DNA of 64,000 bases, taken from positions 1,713,001 through 1,777,000 of the forward strand of contig NZ_CP041745.1 in NCBI RefSeq assembly GCF_007556815.1, given 5' to 3'. The DNA is from Paraburkholderia megapolitana (lineage in GTDB: Bacteria > Pseudomonadota > Gammaproteobacteria > Burkholderiales > Burkholderiaceae). Positions 20,101 through 28,541 of this stretch are shown piece by piece. The number at the start of each line of letters is the position of its first letter. Position 1 is the first letter of the stretch. Made by a program: the position numbers and the translations under genes. A model generated the notes under the pieces. The model did not search any database. It saw nothing but the letters and a program-made list of their open reading frames with translations, and was not told where the DNA came from.

Positions 20101-20917
20101 CGACCACGACGAGATTGCCGATCTGGTGGCGCAGCCCGCGTGGCCAGCGGCGCTCCTGTCGCAGGCAGCACCGCTCGCCGCCGACGATATCCTCGCGTTT
20201 CCGCGCGGCGCGGCGGCCGGCGAGTGTCTGCACCGGATGTTCGAACTGGCCGACTTCAGCGATCGCAGCAGGTGGCCCGAGGCGATCGTGCGCGCGTTGC
20301 GCGAACGCCCGGCGCCGGCCGCACCCGAACTCGCGAAGCGTCTGCCGACGATGATGCTGCGGCTGCTCGACGACGTCGTTGCGACCGAACTCGTGCCGGG
20401 CATGACGCTCGCGAAGTTGAACCCGGCGCGACGCATGAACGAACTCGAGTTTCTGTTTACAGCCAGCTCGCTCGATTTTTCGGCGCTGCGCAATCTGCTG
20501 ACGACGCACGGCTATCCCGACGTGGCACTGGAACCCGGAGCGCTGCGCGGTTTCGTGAAAGGCTTCATCGACATGATCGTCGAACATGACGGAAAGTTCT
20601 GGATCGTCGACTGGAAATCGAATCATCTCGGCGACACACCCGCCGACTACACCGCAGTGCCGCTCGAGGCCGCAATGGCGGGCCACGCGTATCACCTGCA
20701 GGCGCTGCTCTATACGGTGGCGCTGCATCGCTATCTGAAGGCGCGGTTGCGCGACTATGCGTATGACGAACATATCGGCGGCTATCTGTATCTGTTCGTG
20801 CGCGGTGTGCGGCCTGGATGGTGCGACGGCAGTGCGCCAACCGGTGTCCACGCACGGCAACCGGACGAACGCCTCGTGATGGCGCTCGATGCGTTGATGG
20901 ACGGGAGAGCGGCATGA
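17156..20917 (+). CDS. recB: Exodeoxyribonuclease V beta subunit RecB
   Basis: The 1253-residue RecB subunit: a 3'-5' SF1 helicase and the only nuclease of the complex. The Walker A motif is ASAGTGKT (residues 25-32). The UvrD-type motifs RVVSFDDLLSNLY, IDEFQDTDPLQFAIF and VHKSKGLEYAVVFCPF follow. The C-terminal nuclease has FVKGFIDMIVEHDGKFWIVDWKSN, containing the metal-binding Asp and the DxK of the PD-(D/E)XK site. The first ATG, overlapping the recC stop, is used; a second ATG lies four codons later. It overlaps recD by ATGA. All catalytic motifs are present, so the complex should be active. Confidence 0.96.
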   Translation: MSGAMWAQELDVFGCALDGVNQIEASAGTGKTWNICALYVRLLLEKNLNADQILVVTFTKAATAELHERIRGRLAELHRALETGDDGGDPFIAGLFDTTLAADGGIDRVVATGIVRRALRTFDQAAIHTIHAFCQRALQEAPFAAAMPFAFEMEADDAALRFELAADFWREQVEPVAADHPAFAAWLVGKRAGPASLDEQLARRLKKPLAQLRWGDLRAQGELGGDGEGTAHIAPIDPQACFSAAHEMWTAERDAIVALLAQTQDRLKQTSHKPDAIDAAVAAWTDYFAQDDHHAPPPGAALKLTASALKKATKVKFEPPEHAFFTLADDLAAAVVAAEIAQRARWLDLVQTWLEFAPTELAARKRTRRVVSFDDLLSNLYRALAAHPWLADALRARYPAALIDEFQDTDPLQFAIFNRIFAPAGPLFLVGDPKQAIYSFRAADLHTYLAARAEASACYTLAVNQRSTAPIVEACNRIFAANPQAFVLDGLTYQQVRAGERQRDPFVDGDAQAAHGDAVESTDESPDFRIWTLPQGDAALTKREAQRAASEACAAEIVRLLRGAREQAVTIGDEPLAPGNIAVLVQTHRQGSQIKRVLATWGVGSVELAQASVFATLDAEQIERVLAAVDTPGDLRRLRAALATDWLGLDAAALWQLEQVTDAPSLSGNTQEHAADAMGWVERFSRYRTLWHERGFAVMWRTLMRELGIAQRLVAGPDGERRLTDVNHLAELVQARAASQPGIAPTLRWLGAQREQGGGEEAQLRLESDRNLVQIVTVHKSKGLEYAVVFCPFLNDGALRDPPSSGLPDAREYHDEDGAAVLHYGCDDEEAERAARYAVREQAAERARLVYVALTRAVYRCYLVAGTYVSSRSTKESRRSVLNWLVAGAGHAFDDWLAAPPDEADLMARWQALAGGPIALAALPLGQRRVPLESRQDDGRRMQARTSRRVLRDAWRLASFSALVVAGARADEAFTPAGDARPDHDEIADLVAQPAWPAALLSQAAPLAADDILAFPRGAAAGECLHRMFELADFSDRSRWPEAIVRALRERPAPAAPELAKRLPTMMLRLLDDVVATELVPGMTLAKLNPARRMNELEFLFTASSLDFSALRNLLTTHGYPDVALEPGALRGFVKGFIDMIVEHDGKFWIVDWKSNHLGDTPADYTAVPLEAAMAGHAYHLQALLYTVALHRYLKARLRDYAYDEHIGGYLYLFVRGVRPGWCDGSAPTGVHARQPDERLVMALDALMDGRAA

Positions 20918-23082
20918 GCGCGAGCGATACGTCGTTCCCCATGGCCGACTTCACGTTGCCCACACCCGTCGACTTCAGCACGGCGCTGGCCGACGGTTTC
21001 GCGCGACGCATTGCGACGCTGACGCGCCGCCTCGGCGCGACGCCGGCAAGCATGCGCTGGGCTGCGCGCGCCGCGTTTGCCGCGAGCCGCGCGACGGCCG
21101 AAGGTCATGTCTGCGTGCCGCTGTCGACGCTCGCCCATCGTTATGCCGCGCCGCTCGATCTGATTCATGCGGCGTTGTTCGATAGCGGTGTGGTCAGCGA
21201 TGGGTCGCAGGACGCGTCGGCGTTGCGGCCGCTTGTCGTCGATGCGGAGGGGCGGCTGTATCTCGCACGGTATTACGACTACGAGCGCAGTCTTGCCCGT
21301 TTGCTGGTCGCGCATGCGCGAGCGGCGCGCAGCGCTGGGATTGCCGGCATCGATCCCGCGCTTCCGAGCGCATCGCCCGACGCGCACGCACTGCATGCGC
21401 GCTTGTCGCGCTACTTCGGGCCAGTGCTTGAAGAGGGCGTCGACTGGCAGCGCGTTGCGGTGGCGACGGCGCTATCGAGCGGGCTGACGATCGTCAGCGG
21501 CGGGCCGGGTACCGGCAAGACGACGACGGTCGTGGGTGTGCTCGCATGTCTGCTCGATATGCATGCCGATCTGCGCATCGCGCTCGCGGCACCGACGGGC
21601 AAGGCCGCGCAGCGCATGCAGGAAGCGCTGCTGGCACGCGCGGGCAGCTTGCCGCCCGAACTGGCCGCGCGCTTGCCGCAGACTTCGTACACGCTGCACC
21701 GTCTGCTTGGCGCGGGGCCGGGTGGACGCTTTCGGCATCATCGGGACAACCCGTTGCCGTACGACGTGGTGGTGGTCGACGAAGCATCGATGATCGACGT
21801 TGCGATGGCGGCGCATCTGCTCGATGCGATCGCACCGCACACGCGGCTCGTGATGCTCGGCGACAAGGACCAGCTTGCCGCGGTCGAGGCCGGTGCGGTG
21901 TTCGCCGAACTGAGTGCGCGACCGAGTTTCAGCGCGCTTGGGCTCGATGCGATTGCGGCGGCACTCGCCATCGATGTGGCGACGCTGACGGCCGCACTGC
22001 CGCGCGCCGACGATCGGCATCAGACAGAGGCTTCCAGCGAAGATGGCTGGGATGCACTGCCGCCGCCGGATGCCGATATACCGATGTGGCTCGGCGACGA
22101 AGCGGAGCCATGGTGGCCTGCGGAACACGAAGACCTCGATACCGTGCCCCTGCCAACCGACGATCTCACTTACTCCACAACCGGTAGCGAGAGCCTGTAC
22201 ACCCAGAAACCCGTCGATGCAGCACACGACCCGCTCGCCGATTGCGTCGTATGGCTCGAGCGCAATTACCGCTTTGGGTTGGAGTCGGCGATCGGGCGGT
22301 TGTCGCTGGCGATTCGCCGCGGCGCGACCCAGGCAGCATTCGACGTCCTGACCGCGGACACATCGCCACAGTCAGACCGCGCCGCGGTACTTCACGAGGA
22401 CGCGGAGCCGGGCCTGAGCGAACGCACCGTCACGCGGCTCGCAACAGGTTTCGCGCCGTATTCGGCGGCACTGCGCAACGCGCTTGCCGAAGCGACCCCC
22501 GACCCGCTGCCGCTCTTCGACGCGCTAAACCGCTTTCGCATTCTGTGTGCGACGCGCAGCGGTCCGCGCGGCGTCGAACAGTTGAACGCGGCGATGGCGG
22601 CCCAGGTGCGCCGTTCGGCGCATGTGCCGCTCGCCGTCGGCGCGCAATGGTTCGCTGGCCGGCCGGTGATGGTCGCGCGTAACGACTACGCGCTGGGTCT
22701 GTTCAACGGCGACATCGGCGTGACCTTGCCGGGGCCGGGTGGCGCATTGCGCGTGTATTTCCGTTCCGGCGACGGCAGCGTGCGAGCGGTTTCGCCGGCC
22801 GCGTTGCCGCCGCACGATACGGCCTTCGCGCTGACCGTGCACAAGTCGCAGGGCTCCGAGTTCGAGCATGCGGTGCTAGTGTTGCCGTCGGCGTTCAGCA
22901 GGGTGTTGTCGCGTGAGCTGGTCTACACGGCGATCACGCGGGCGCGCGAACGCGTCGAGGTGATCGGTTCGCGTGCGGTGCTGGCGCAGGCCATCGCGAC
23001 GCCGACCCGGCGCGATTCGGGGTTGGCTGCACGCATTGCCGCTACCGTCGATGAAGCCGGTTCTACGCAAGCGAACCGGTAA
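20914..23082 (+). CDS. recD: Exodeoxyribonuclease V alpha subunit RecD
   Basis: The 722-residue RecD subunit, the fast 5'-3' SF1 helicase of RecBCD. The Walker A motif [12 protein letters not shown] lies near residues 194-205. [19 protein letters not shown] is Walker B, and the C-terminal UvrD-like motif is [19 protein letters not shown], followed by [15 protein letters not shown]. The start is the ATGA overlap with recB. It is longer than E. coli RecD (608 residues) because of an insert around residues 360-430, rich in acidic residues and Pro/Trp, between the helicase motifs. Such inserts are common in this lineage (from memory). Confidence 0.95.
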   Translation: MSASDTSFPMADFTLPTPVDFSTALADGFARRIATLTRRLGATPASMRWAARAAFAASRATAEGHVCVPLSTLAHRYAAPLDLIHAALFDSGVVSDGSQDASALRPLVVDAEGRLYLARYYDYERSLARLLVAHARAARSAGIAGIDPALPSASPDAHALHARLSRYFGPVLEEGVDWQRVAVATALSSGLTIVSGGPGTGKTTTVVGVLACLLDMHADLRIALAAPTGKAAQRMQEALLARAGSLPPELAARLPQTSYTLHRLLGAGPGGRFRHHRDNPLPYDVVVVDEASMIDVAMAAHLLDAIAPHTRLVMLGDKDQLAAVEAGAVFAELSARPSFSALGLDAIAAALAIDVATLTAALPRADDRHQTEASSEDGWDALPPPDADIPMWLGDEAEPWWPAEHEDLDTVPLPTDDLTYSTTGSESLYTQKPVDAAHDPLADCVVWLERNYRFGLESAIGRLSLAIRRGATQAAFDVLTADTSPQSDRAAVLHEDAEPGLSERTVTRLATGFAPYSAALRNALAEATPDPLPLFDALNRFRILCATRSGPRGVEQLNAAMAAQVRRSAHVPLAVGAQWFAGRPVMVARNDYALGLFNGDIGVTLPGPGGALRVYFRSGDGSVRAVSPAALPPHDTAFALTVHKSQGSEFEHAVLVLPSAFSRVLSRELVYTAITRARERVEVIGSRAVLAQAIATPTRRDSGLAARIAATVDEAGSTQANR

Positions 23083-23170
23083 CCATGACGTCCTGCGCCG
23101 GACGCAACCGGTGCGCAGACACGGCAATAATGCCGTCGTACACTTGCGTCTCGCCGTTTATCATCGTGCC

Positions 23171-23575
23171 ATGACTTCCCGCTATCCGATCCCGCCACAC
23201 GAAATCGAACTGACCGCCGTGCGTGCACAAGGCGCGGGCGGGCAGAACGTCAACAAGGTATCGAGCGCGATTCATCTGCGTTTCGATGTGCGCGCGTCGT
23301 CGTTGCCCGACGTGCTGAAGATGCGCCTGCTCGCGTTGTCCGATCACCGGCTCACACGCGACGGCGTGGTCGTTATCAAGGCGCAGGAGCATCGCACGCA
23401 GGAGATGAATCGCGCGGCCGCGCTGGCGCGGCTCGATCAACTGATCGAAAGCGTGAGCGTGACGCGCAAAGGGCGCATCGCGACCCGTCCGACGCGCGCG
23501 TCGAATCTGCGGCGGCTCGACACGAAGACGAAGCGCGGCGAGGTGAAGGCGGGGCGCTCGCGGATTGACGACTGA
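23171..23575 (+). CDS. arfB: Alternative ribosome-rescue factor / peptidyl-tRNA hydrolase ArfB
   Basis: A 134-residue member of the class I release factor superfamily without a codon-recognition domain. The GGQ motif (AGGQNVNK, residues 23-30) hydrolyses peptidyl-tRNA. The basic C-terminal tail ([18 protein letters not shown]) is the part that enters the empty mRNA channel of stalled ribosomes. The start at 23171 places [13 protein letters not shown] at the beginning as in other ArfB/YaeJ proteins; the frame is open further upstream, overlapping recD, but that is not family-like. ArfB rescues non-stop complexes when tmRNA is lacking. It follows recD by 88 bases but is unlikely to be functionally tied to it. 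Confidence 0.92.
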   Translation: MTSRYPIPPHEIELTAVRAQGAGGQNVNKVSSAIHLRFDVRASSLPDVLKMRLLALSDHRLTRDGVVVIKAQEHRTQEMNRAAALARLDQLIESVSVTRKGRIATRPTRASNLRRLDTKTKRGEVKAGRSRIDD

Positions 23576-23634
23576 GGCGTTTTGCTGGACCAGGTTTTCT
23601 TCTGCGCGAAGCACCGGCCGACAACGGCGCGGCG

Positions 23635-24930
23635 TCAGAGCACCGAAGTACCGACGAGCGCGGTCGCCGGCGTGAAGTCGACGCAAAACACATTGAGCTC
23701 GCCGTCCCGTTCGACCGCGACCGCCGCGGTGTAGCAATCCTGGCCGTCGGTGAGCGAGCGATGCGGGCCCATCATGGCTACACGCCCCGGCGCGGCCAGC
23801 GCGTGCTTGAAATAGGTACGCCGCGACCAGTTGCTGTATGTATCGGGAAATAGTGGAGCAAGGCGCGCCGGGGGGTGTGCGGCGTCGTGCGGGGTAATCG
23901 ACGGCAGCATCTGGTGGCCGAGCGCATTCGTTACGAACACACGGCGCGCTTCCGGGAAAGTGAAGACTTTTTGCGCGGCCATCGCTAGATCGCCGCTTGC
24001 CGCATACATCTCCGCACCGGCCAGCACCGTTTCAGCGAGCCCCTCGAAGCTCACGCGCTGATGGCGCGCATGCGTGTGCTCGTATTCGGAGAACTTGCTC
24101 CACATCGATTCGATCAGCCCAGGCGCCTGCGCGCTCGCCGCGCGTACCGAGGCCTCCGGCTGGCCGAGCCAGAAGCCCTGCACGAAATCGACGTCGGCCT
24201 GCATGAGGATCATCAGTTCTTCGTCGGTCTCGACGCCTTCGGCGAGCACCATCGTCCCCAGTTGATGAAGCATCGAGATCAGATGGCTGATCATCGAGTT
24301 GTCGCCGTCGCGTTTGCCCGCGCGTGCGATCAGCGAGCGGTCGAGCTTGACGATGTCGGGACGAAAGCGCCAGACGCGATCGAAGTTCGAGAAGCCGGTG
24401 CCGAAGTCGTCGATGGCGATCAGGAAGTCGCGCGGTTCCTCTGCGGCCAGCATGCTGGCGACTGCGGCTTCGTCATCGGCCGGTTGCTCCAGCACCTCGA
24501 TGACGATGCGTTCCTGCGGCAGCCCGAAATGCGCAGACAGTTCGTCGATGAAGACGCGCTGCGGCCAGCTGGTTTCGAACACCTGCGGCCGCGTGTTGAG
24601 AAAGAGCCACGCATCGTCGATGCCCTGCTCGACGAAATTCGCCACATGCATGCAACGCGCCAGACGATCGAGCTTGCGCGCATCGTCCGGCGAGCGGGTC
24701 GCGGCGAACAGCGCTTCGGGTGGGACCGGTGTGCCGTGGTGGTCGTGCGCGCGCAGCAGCGCCTCATAGCCGACGATGCGCCGGTGCGTGACTGACAACA
24801 CCGGCTGAAACACGCTTTGCAGCGCGACGGCGCACCATGTGGCGCCCCAGCCGGCGTCGCTGCGCACCAGGTGGGGCAGCAGGTCGGGAAGCGTGCGGTC
24901 GTCGACGGTTGGCATGGCAACGGAACTCAC
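23635..24930 (-). CDS. EAL-domain cyclic-di-GMP phosphodiesterase with C-terminal sensor-like domain
   Basis: A 431-residue EAL protein. The catalytic set is complete: EALLR (56-60), NTRPQVFE, IVIEVLEQ, IDDFGTGFSNFD, VKLDRSLI, EGVETDEEL and QGFWLGQP. So it should hydrolyse c-di-GMP to pGpG. No GGDEF domain or N-terminal sensor precedes it. The last ~150 residues (after about residue 280) look like a small-molecule sensor of the Cache/YkuI-C type, with SNWSRRTYFKHAL near the end, so sensing would be C-terminal. There are no transmembrane segments, so it is cytoplasmic. The second ATG (24915) is an alternative start. It is a single gene, convergent with arfB. Confidence 0.9.
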   Translation of the reverse strand: MSSVAMPTVDDRTLPDLLPHLVRSDAGWGATWCAVALQSVFQPVLSVTHRRIVGYEALLRAHDHHGTPVPPEALFAATRSPDDARKLDRLARCMHVANFVEQGIDDAWLFLNTRPQVFETSWPQRVFIDELSAHFGLPQERIVIEVLEQPADDEAAVASMLAAEEPRDFLIAIDDFGTGFSNFDRVWRFRPDIVKLDRSLIARAGKRDGDNSMISHLISMLHQLGTMVLAEGVETDEELMILMQADVDFVQGFWLGQPEASVRAASAQAPGLIESMWSKFSEYEHTHARHQRVSFEGLAETVLAGAEMYAASGDLAMAAQKVFTFPEARRVFVTNALGHQMLPSITPHDAAHPPARLAPLFPDTYSNWSRRTYFKHALAAPGRVAMMGPHRSLTDGQDCYTAAVAVERDGELNVFCVDFTPATALVGTSVL

Positions 24931-25210
24931 AGGCCGCGGACCACGGACACACGCGGTCGATACCCGCGGAAGCGCCGCTGAACCAGGACGGTTGCCGGAG
25001 CAGGAGGCCCGAAGGCGAGGGAAATATTGCCAGCCAAGCTGAGACTCCGGCAGGTGGGTCGTAAATTAGTCTAGCAGTTCGTATGCTGCGTGAATGTACG
25101 GGTAATCACAGACGTAGCTGATTGTCAGGTACGGCGATCGGGGCGTGTGCGCGTGCGAGCGCGTCTGTGCGGCGAGCGGTATTCTGCTGCTTTTCATCGA
25201 GGAGGAACAC

Positions 25211-25501
25211 ATGTCGGAAATTGCAGTGGTGGCGATCTCTATCGCGAAACCTGGCGACGAAGAGAAACTGCGCGAAGCGGTGGAAGGGATCGTCGAACCG
25301 ACGCGCAAAGAGCGCGGCGCGCTTCAGTACGATCTGCATCGCGATGTGAAGGAGCCGCGCCGGTTCGTTTTCTTCGAACGATGGGAAAGCGAAGAGGCGC
25401 TCGCCGCGCACGCGAAGTCGGCGCATATCGCGGCCTACAAGCAGGCATCCGCCGACTGGATCGAGCACGCGGAGATTCGCGTGCTGACGAAGATCAAATA
25501 G
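25211..25501 (+). CDS. Antibiotic biosynthesis monooxygenase (ABM)-domain protein
   Basis: A 96-residue ABM/YgiN-type ferredoxin-like protein. MSEIAVVAISIAKPGDEEKLREAVEGIVEPTRKERGAL, FVFFERWESEEALAAHAKS and a final strand give the full dimeric alpha-beta-barrel domain. Members are quinol monooxygenases or heme-degrading enzymes; the exact reaction is unknown. The start is supported by GAGGAGGAA just upstream of ATG; the frame is open to 25145. It is divergent from the EAL gene across about 280 bases in which I see no clear regulatory motif. Confidence 0.85.
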   Translation: MSEIAVVAISIAKPGDEEKLREAVEGIVEPTRKERGALQYDLHRDVKEPRRFVFFERWESEEALAAHAKSAHIAAYKQASADWIEHAEIRVLTKIK

Positions 25502-25578
25502 GCTGACGCCGTCGCATTCGCACGCCGGTATTCAACGAATCAGGACGCGCTCGCGGACACCGGCGCCACACGCAAGAG

Positions 25579-25836
25579 TCAGTGCGTCGCCTGTGGGACA
25601 TCGAGAATCAGGATGATGGTCCAGTCCGCGTCGCCGTCGTGATGGTATTGCCGCTCGGCAACGATAAACGGCTGCTGCTTGCCGTCCGGGCCGAGGAACA
25701 ATACGTCGCCTTCCATCGGCAGGCATTCGACCGGCGGCAGCGCGAGGAACGCTTCCTGGCCGCCACGCGGCATGAGTTTTTCGATCTTCCGCGATGCGGC
25801 TTCGGTCCATTCGATGTCCAGCTGGATGTTGCTCAT
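25579..25836 (-). CDS. Conserved small hypothetical protein
   Basis: An 85-residue soluble protein, MSNIQLDIEWTEAASRKIEKL at the N-terminus, then a beta-rich middle (ECLPMEGDVLFLGPDGKQQPFIVAERQYHHDGDADWTIILILDVP). I do not recognise a named family. A strong ribosome binding site (GGAGG, six bases before ATG 25836) supports the gene. It is convergent with the ABM gene and ends before it; a bidirectional terminator lies upstream at 25932-25970. Confidence 0.65.
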   Translation of the reverse strand: MSNIQLDIEWTEAASRKIEKLMPRGGQEAFLALPPVECLPMEGDVLFLGPDGKQQPFIVAERQYHHDGDADWTIILILDVPQATH

Positions 25837-25931
25837 TCTGTCCTCCGCACCTGGGTGCGCACGGGTTGGGGTGGATGGGTGCGCGACTTTAGCATACCGG
25901 CGCGACGCGTCCCGCCAGAAATCCCGGCAAG

Positions 25932-25970
25932 AAAAAAGCCGAAACCAGTGTGACCGGTTTCGGCTTTTTT
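25932..25970. terminator. Bidirectional rho-independent terminator
   Basis: A perfect 15-bp stem (AAAAAAGCCGAAACC with GGTTTCGGCTTTTTT) and a 9-base loop, with U-tracts on both strands. It ends the minus-strand gene at 26014-26283 and insulates the gene at 25836. Confidence 0.88.
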
Positions 25971-26013
25971 CGCGCTGGCGGCGCGATCCGAAGATGCGCG
26001 CTACACGAATCGA

Positions 26014-26283
26014 TTACTGGCTTGCGGCATCGGCCGGCGCAGCTTTCTCTTTCACGGCCTTCTTGTGATGGTGCGTCATCGGCTTGTGATGCTTTTCCTT
26101 TTCCATCGACATACCTTCCATCGATTGCTGCTGATGCGCCTGCAAGTCTTGCGCACGTTGCTCGACGTCGGCAGCCTTGGCCGGATCGGTGCTCACCGTG
26201 ACGCCTTCACTGTCCGTCTGCGCATATGCAGCGCCCGACATCGCAGCAAGGGAGACCAGGATAGCCAGGGACACTTTCTTCAT
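26014..26283 (-). CDS. Small exported His/Met/Lys-rich protein
   Basis: An 89-residue protein with a clear Sec signal peptide (MKKVSLAILVSLAAMSGAAY, cleavage after AYA), then a low-complexity helical part. The C-terminal half contains HQQQSMEGMSMEKEKHH and THHHKK, with 6 His and 5 Met in about 30 residues, followed by a Lys/Ala-rich tail. This pattern suggests a periplasmic metal (copper or nickel) or acid-stress protein, but I do not recognise the family. The start at 26283 has GGAGG upstream; the frame is open to 26316. An RstA-type box lies about 125 bases upstream, suggesting control by a two-component regulator. A strong terminator follows. Confidence 0.75.
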   Translation of the reverse strand: MKKVSLAILVSLAAMSGAAYAQTDSEGVTVSTDPAKAADVEQRAQDLQAHQQQSMEGMSMEKEKHHKPMTHHHKKAVKEKAAPADAASQ

Positions 26284-26345
26284 CGTTACCTCCGCAGGAG
26301 TGGTTAATGGACCCAAGGATGCCTGTCCAACCGGAAAGACACGTC

Positions 26346-26351
26346 ATTCTA
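26346..26351 (-). promoter_or_regulatory. Candidate -10 of the His/Met-rich gene
   Basis: TAGAAT on the minus strand, about 60 bases upstream of the start. No good -35 at 17 bases is seen, as expected for an activator-dependent promoter. Confidence 0.35.
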
Positions 26352-26381
26352 GCCAGCAATATCCGCTCCAACAGACGATTC

Positions 26382-26435
26382 GTAACAGAATTCACAGACC
26401 GTTACATCTAGTTACATTCATCTTGCGCCTGTAAC
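26382..26435 (-). promoter_or_regulatory. RstA/OmpR-type operator cluster
   Basis: TACATCTAGTTACA at 26403-26416 matches the RstA box consensus TACATNTNGTTACA exactly. As direct repeats it reads GTTACATCTA-GTTACATTCA, a 10-bp period typical of OmpR-family regulators. Further GTAAC elements flank it at 26382-26387 and 26430-26435. The core centre is about 70 bases upstream of the predicted transcription start. Confidence 0.5.
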
Positions 26436-26531
26436 GACCGGCGATACCGGGTACCGGAGCCGCCGAATGATGCAAAATGAATCGCTGGTCGGTACAAAAT
26501 GTATCGCAGGACTAAGCAAATTAACGCCATC

Positions 26532-27254
26532 TCAAAACCAGCCGATTTCGCGATAGACATGAAACTGTGCAATCCCGATCAGTTCATGCAGCGCGATCTC
26601 CGCGTTCACCAGATTGTCGTAGCGTGGCAGCACGCCGAGGTTCGCGTGACGGGCGTTCGATATCGCGGGCTGCGGTGTCAGGCCGAAGCGTCGAAAGTCG
26701 AGCAGGGCGCGTGGTATCTGGTAGGCGGACGTGACGAGAATCAGCGCGCTGTAATCCGCGCGTTTCACAATGTCCGTGACGAAGCGTGCGTTCTCATAGG
26801 TCGTGCGGCTGCGGTTTTCGAGCACGATGTCGGCGCGCGGTACCTGATCGCGCAGCAGCCACGGCAGGTACGTGTCGGCTTCCGATGCCGTGTGCCGTTG
26901 CGGATTGCCGCCGCTGACGATCACTGTGCAGCGGCGCGTCGCGACCTGTTTGCACTGTCGGTAGAGCGCGGCGCTCGTTACGATGCGCAGAAGCGCATCG
27001 TGCTTCGGTACCAGCGTGCCCTGGTTATCGTATTCGGTGCCGCTGCCGAGCATGATGATCGCCGTATCTGGCGAGAAATTTGCAGTGCCAGTGGCGGGAA
27101 TATCGGCTTGTGCCCAGGCGAGCAACGGGGCGGTCAACCAGCCTGCGGCGAGCAGCCAGAACAGCAAGATTCCCGCCACGGCGAGCATGATCCGCTGTCG
27201 TCGCCTTAGCACGATTGCAGCAAAAAAAAGCGCCAATAAAGTGAATAGAATCAA
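26532..27254 (-). CDS. DUF218 (YdcF/SanA/ElyC-like) membrane protein
   Basis: A 240-residue DUF218 protein. Two hydrophobic N-terminal segments (about 2-17 and 22-45) anchor it in the inner membrane. The DUF218 domain follows with IIMLGSGTEYD, TVIVSGGNPQRHTASEAD and VLENRSRTTYENARF, the Ser/Asp/Glu/Arg-bearing motifs of the family. Relatives act in envelope biogenesis (ElyC, SanA) or bind SAM (YdcF); a specific role cannot be stated. The frame is clean, with start and stop in expected places. Confidence 0.85.
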   Translation of the reverse strand: MILFTLLALFFAAIVLRRRQRIMLAVAGILLFWLLAAGWLTAPLLAWAQADIPATGTANFSPDTAIIMLGSGTEYDNQGTLVPKHDALLRIVTSAALYRQCKQVATRRCTVIVSGGNPQRHTASEADTYLPWLLRDQVPRADIVLENRSRTTYENARFVTDIVKRADYSALILVTSAYQIPRALLDFRRFGLTPQPAISNARHANLGVLPRYDNLVNAEIALHELIGIAQFHVYREIGWF

Positions 27255-27518
27255 TTTAAATGGGGTAACGTATGGTTTTCAGGGCAAATCCACGCTCTTG
27301 CCATCGCACCGGAACGGTTGCATCGTCGGCACGTGGAGAGGACGCTAACATGTCGTTCATACGGGGATCCTGAAGAGTCGGCAGCACCTGGCGCGAGACG
27401 GCGCCGTCGAACGTCGCAAGACGACTGTTCGCAATGGCTCCGCGCTGGCGCCTTAACGGCGGCGCGTTGCGGTATCGCGCAAAACTGAGTCATGGCTGCA
27501 CTTTAAGAAAGAAGTGAG

Positions 27519-27836
27519 ATGACCACGCATTCCAACGAAACGGTACTTGAAGCGTTGCGTCGGGCGCAATACCGTCAGGTCCCGTGGGCCAGACGTCCCG
27601 GCGTTTTCGAATATCTGCGTTCGCTCGGCCTGATGGAAACGGTCCGGCAGCGTACGGTGGCACCAGCCCCCGGTTTTCATGCGCCGGTCGACATAGCCGT
27701 GCTGACCGAGCGAGGGCGGGCCGAGTTCGCACGGCTCGCACGCGACGAGCGATCCATGACCTGGGACACCCTGCGCATGAACGACTACGTCGTTGCGAGC
27801 GAAGTACGTGCCGCCGATCTGGAAGCGCGCCTCTAG
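27519..27836 (+). CDS. Small hypothetical protein, winged-helix-like
   Basis: A 105-residue soluble protein. The pattern ETVLEALRRAQ...RPGVFEYLRSLGLMETV...VLTERGRAEFARLARDER resembles a minimal winged-helix (helix, helix, wing, then TERGR as in MarR/PadR proteins), so a small DNA-binding protein is possible. The ribosome binding site is weak. A hairpin that would stop minus-strand transcription follows immediately. No named family is recognised. Confidence 0.6.
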   Translation: MTTHSNETVLEALRRAQYRQVPWARRPGVFEYLRSLGLMETVRQRTVAPAPGFHAPVDIAVLTERGRAEFARLARDERSMTWDTLRMNDYVVASEVRAADLEARL

Positions 27837-27842
27837 GGCCAG

Positions 27843-27877
27843 CCAAAAAAAAGCCCGTATCGCGAAGATACGGGCTT
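27843..27877 (-). terminator. Rho-independent terminator of minus-strand gene
   Basis: An 11-bp stem (AAGCCCGTATC / GATACGGGCTT) with a GCGAA loop. On the minus strand it is followed by eight U, about 100 bases downstream of the stop at 27971. On the plus strand there is no U-tract. Confidence 0.8.
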
Positions 27878-27970
27878 ACCGGATTACTACTGCCACGCTG
27901 TGCTTATGGCGTTAATGAGACTGGCGTGCGCGCAGGTGGTTCCCGGCTTTGCTCCAGTAATCTCTCGTCC

Positions 27971-28231
27971 CTACTGCCGCGGCAGCGTATTGTTGCGCAC
28001 ATTATGCGCAGGCGGGTCCGGCCGCGTGTGAGCATTGCTCGCGATATCGCCGCGCAGATCCCCGCGCGGTACCGGCGGTGTAAATCCCTTCTGCTGCTGT
28101 CCGCCTGACCGTTGAGCGGCCAGCGCGCGTCCGTCCTTTGCGCCCCAGCCCGAAGGTCGTTCCTGTGCTGCGGCGATGGCGACAATGGATGAAACCACAA
28201 TGCCGCACAGAAGCAGGGACATTGGTTTCAT
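27971..28231 (-). CDS. Small exported hypothetical protein
   Basis: An 86-residue protein with a Sec signal peptide (MKPMSLLLCGIVVSSIVAIA, cleavage near AAA-Q) and a short Pro/Arg/Gln-rich, probably disordered mature part (GFTPPVPRGDLRGDIASNAH). The start at 28231 has GGAG five bases upstream. The cysteine at residue 9 is not in a lipobox context, so it is probably soluble periplasmic. The family is not recognised. Its terminator is at 27843-27877. Confidence 0.62.
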   Translation of the reverse strand: MKPMSLLLCGIVVSSIVAIAAAQERPSGWGAKDGRALAAQRSGGQQQKGFTPPVPRGDLRGDIASNAHTRPDPPAHNVRNNTLPRQ

Positions 28232-28541
28232 ATCGGCTCCCGTCAAGCCAGACGACCTGGGTGTATTGACATACGTCTACGGTATGCCCGGGAGCGAAAG
28301 CGCGGTGTAAATAATAGTAAAAGGATGTTTCGTCAGCGGCTGAAGAAGCGTCCGCGTGTGGATCGCGGTCGCGCCGACGGAAACACATCGCGTACCAGTG
28401 CGATGAATGACGGACGTGTGGCCGTCTGCAGAATATCGCGTAACACAACACGCGATGCGGCTGCTACGTGGTCAACCCGGGCCAACGCAGCGCAGATACG
28501 CATCGGGCGCCCGAAGGCGCCCGATAGCGGAGCAATCTGCG
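28232..28541. other. Gene-free stretch with a strong hairpin
   Basis: No gene is seen between the small exported protein and the transposase-domain gene. A perfect 10-bp hairpin (ATCGGGCGCC-CGAA-GGCGCCCGAT, 28502-28525) lies just after the end of the minus-strand transposase-domain gene. It has no U-tract but may stop or stabilise that transcript. Confidence 0.4.

Noticed and set aside
19208..20860. A 550-codon minus-strand frame opposite recB
   Set aside because: Shadow frame; recB motifs are intact on the plus strand.
27350..27373. Tiny frame MSFIRGS with a GGAGAGG site upstream, as a leader peptide
   Set aside because: Too short to support; no downstream attenuator or gene close enough on that strand.
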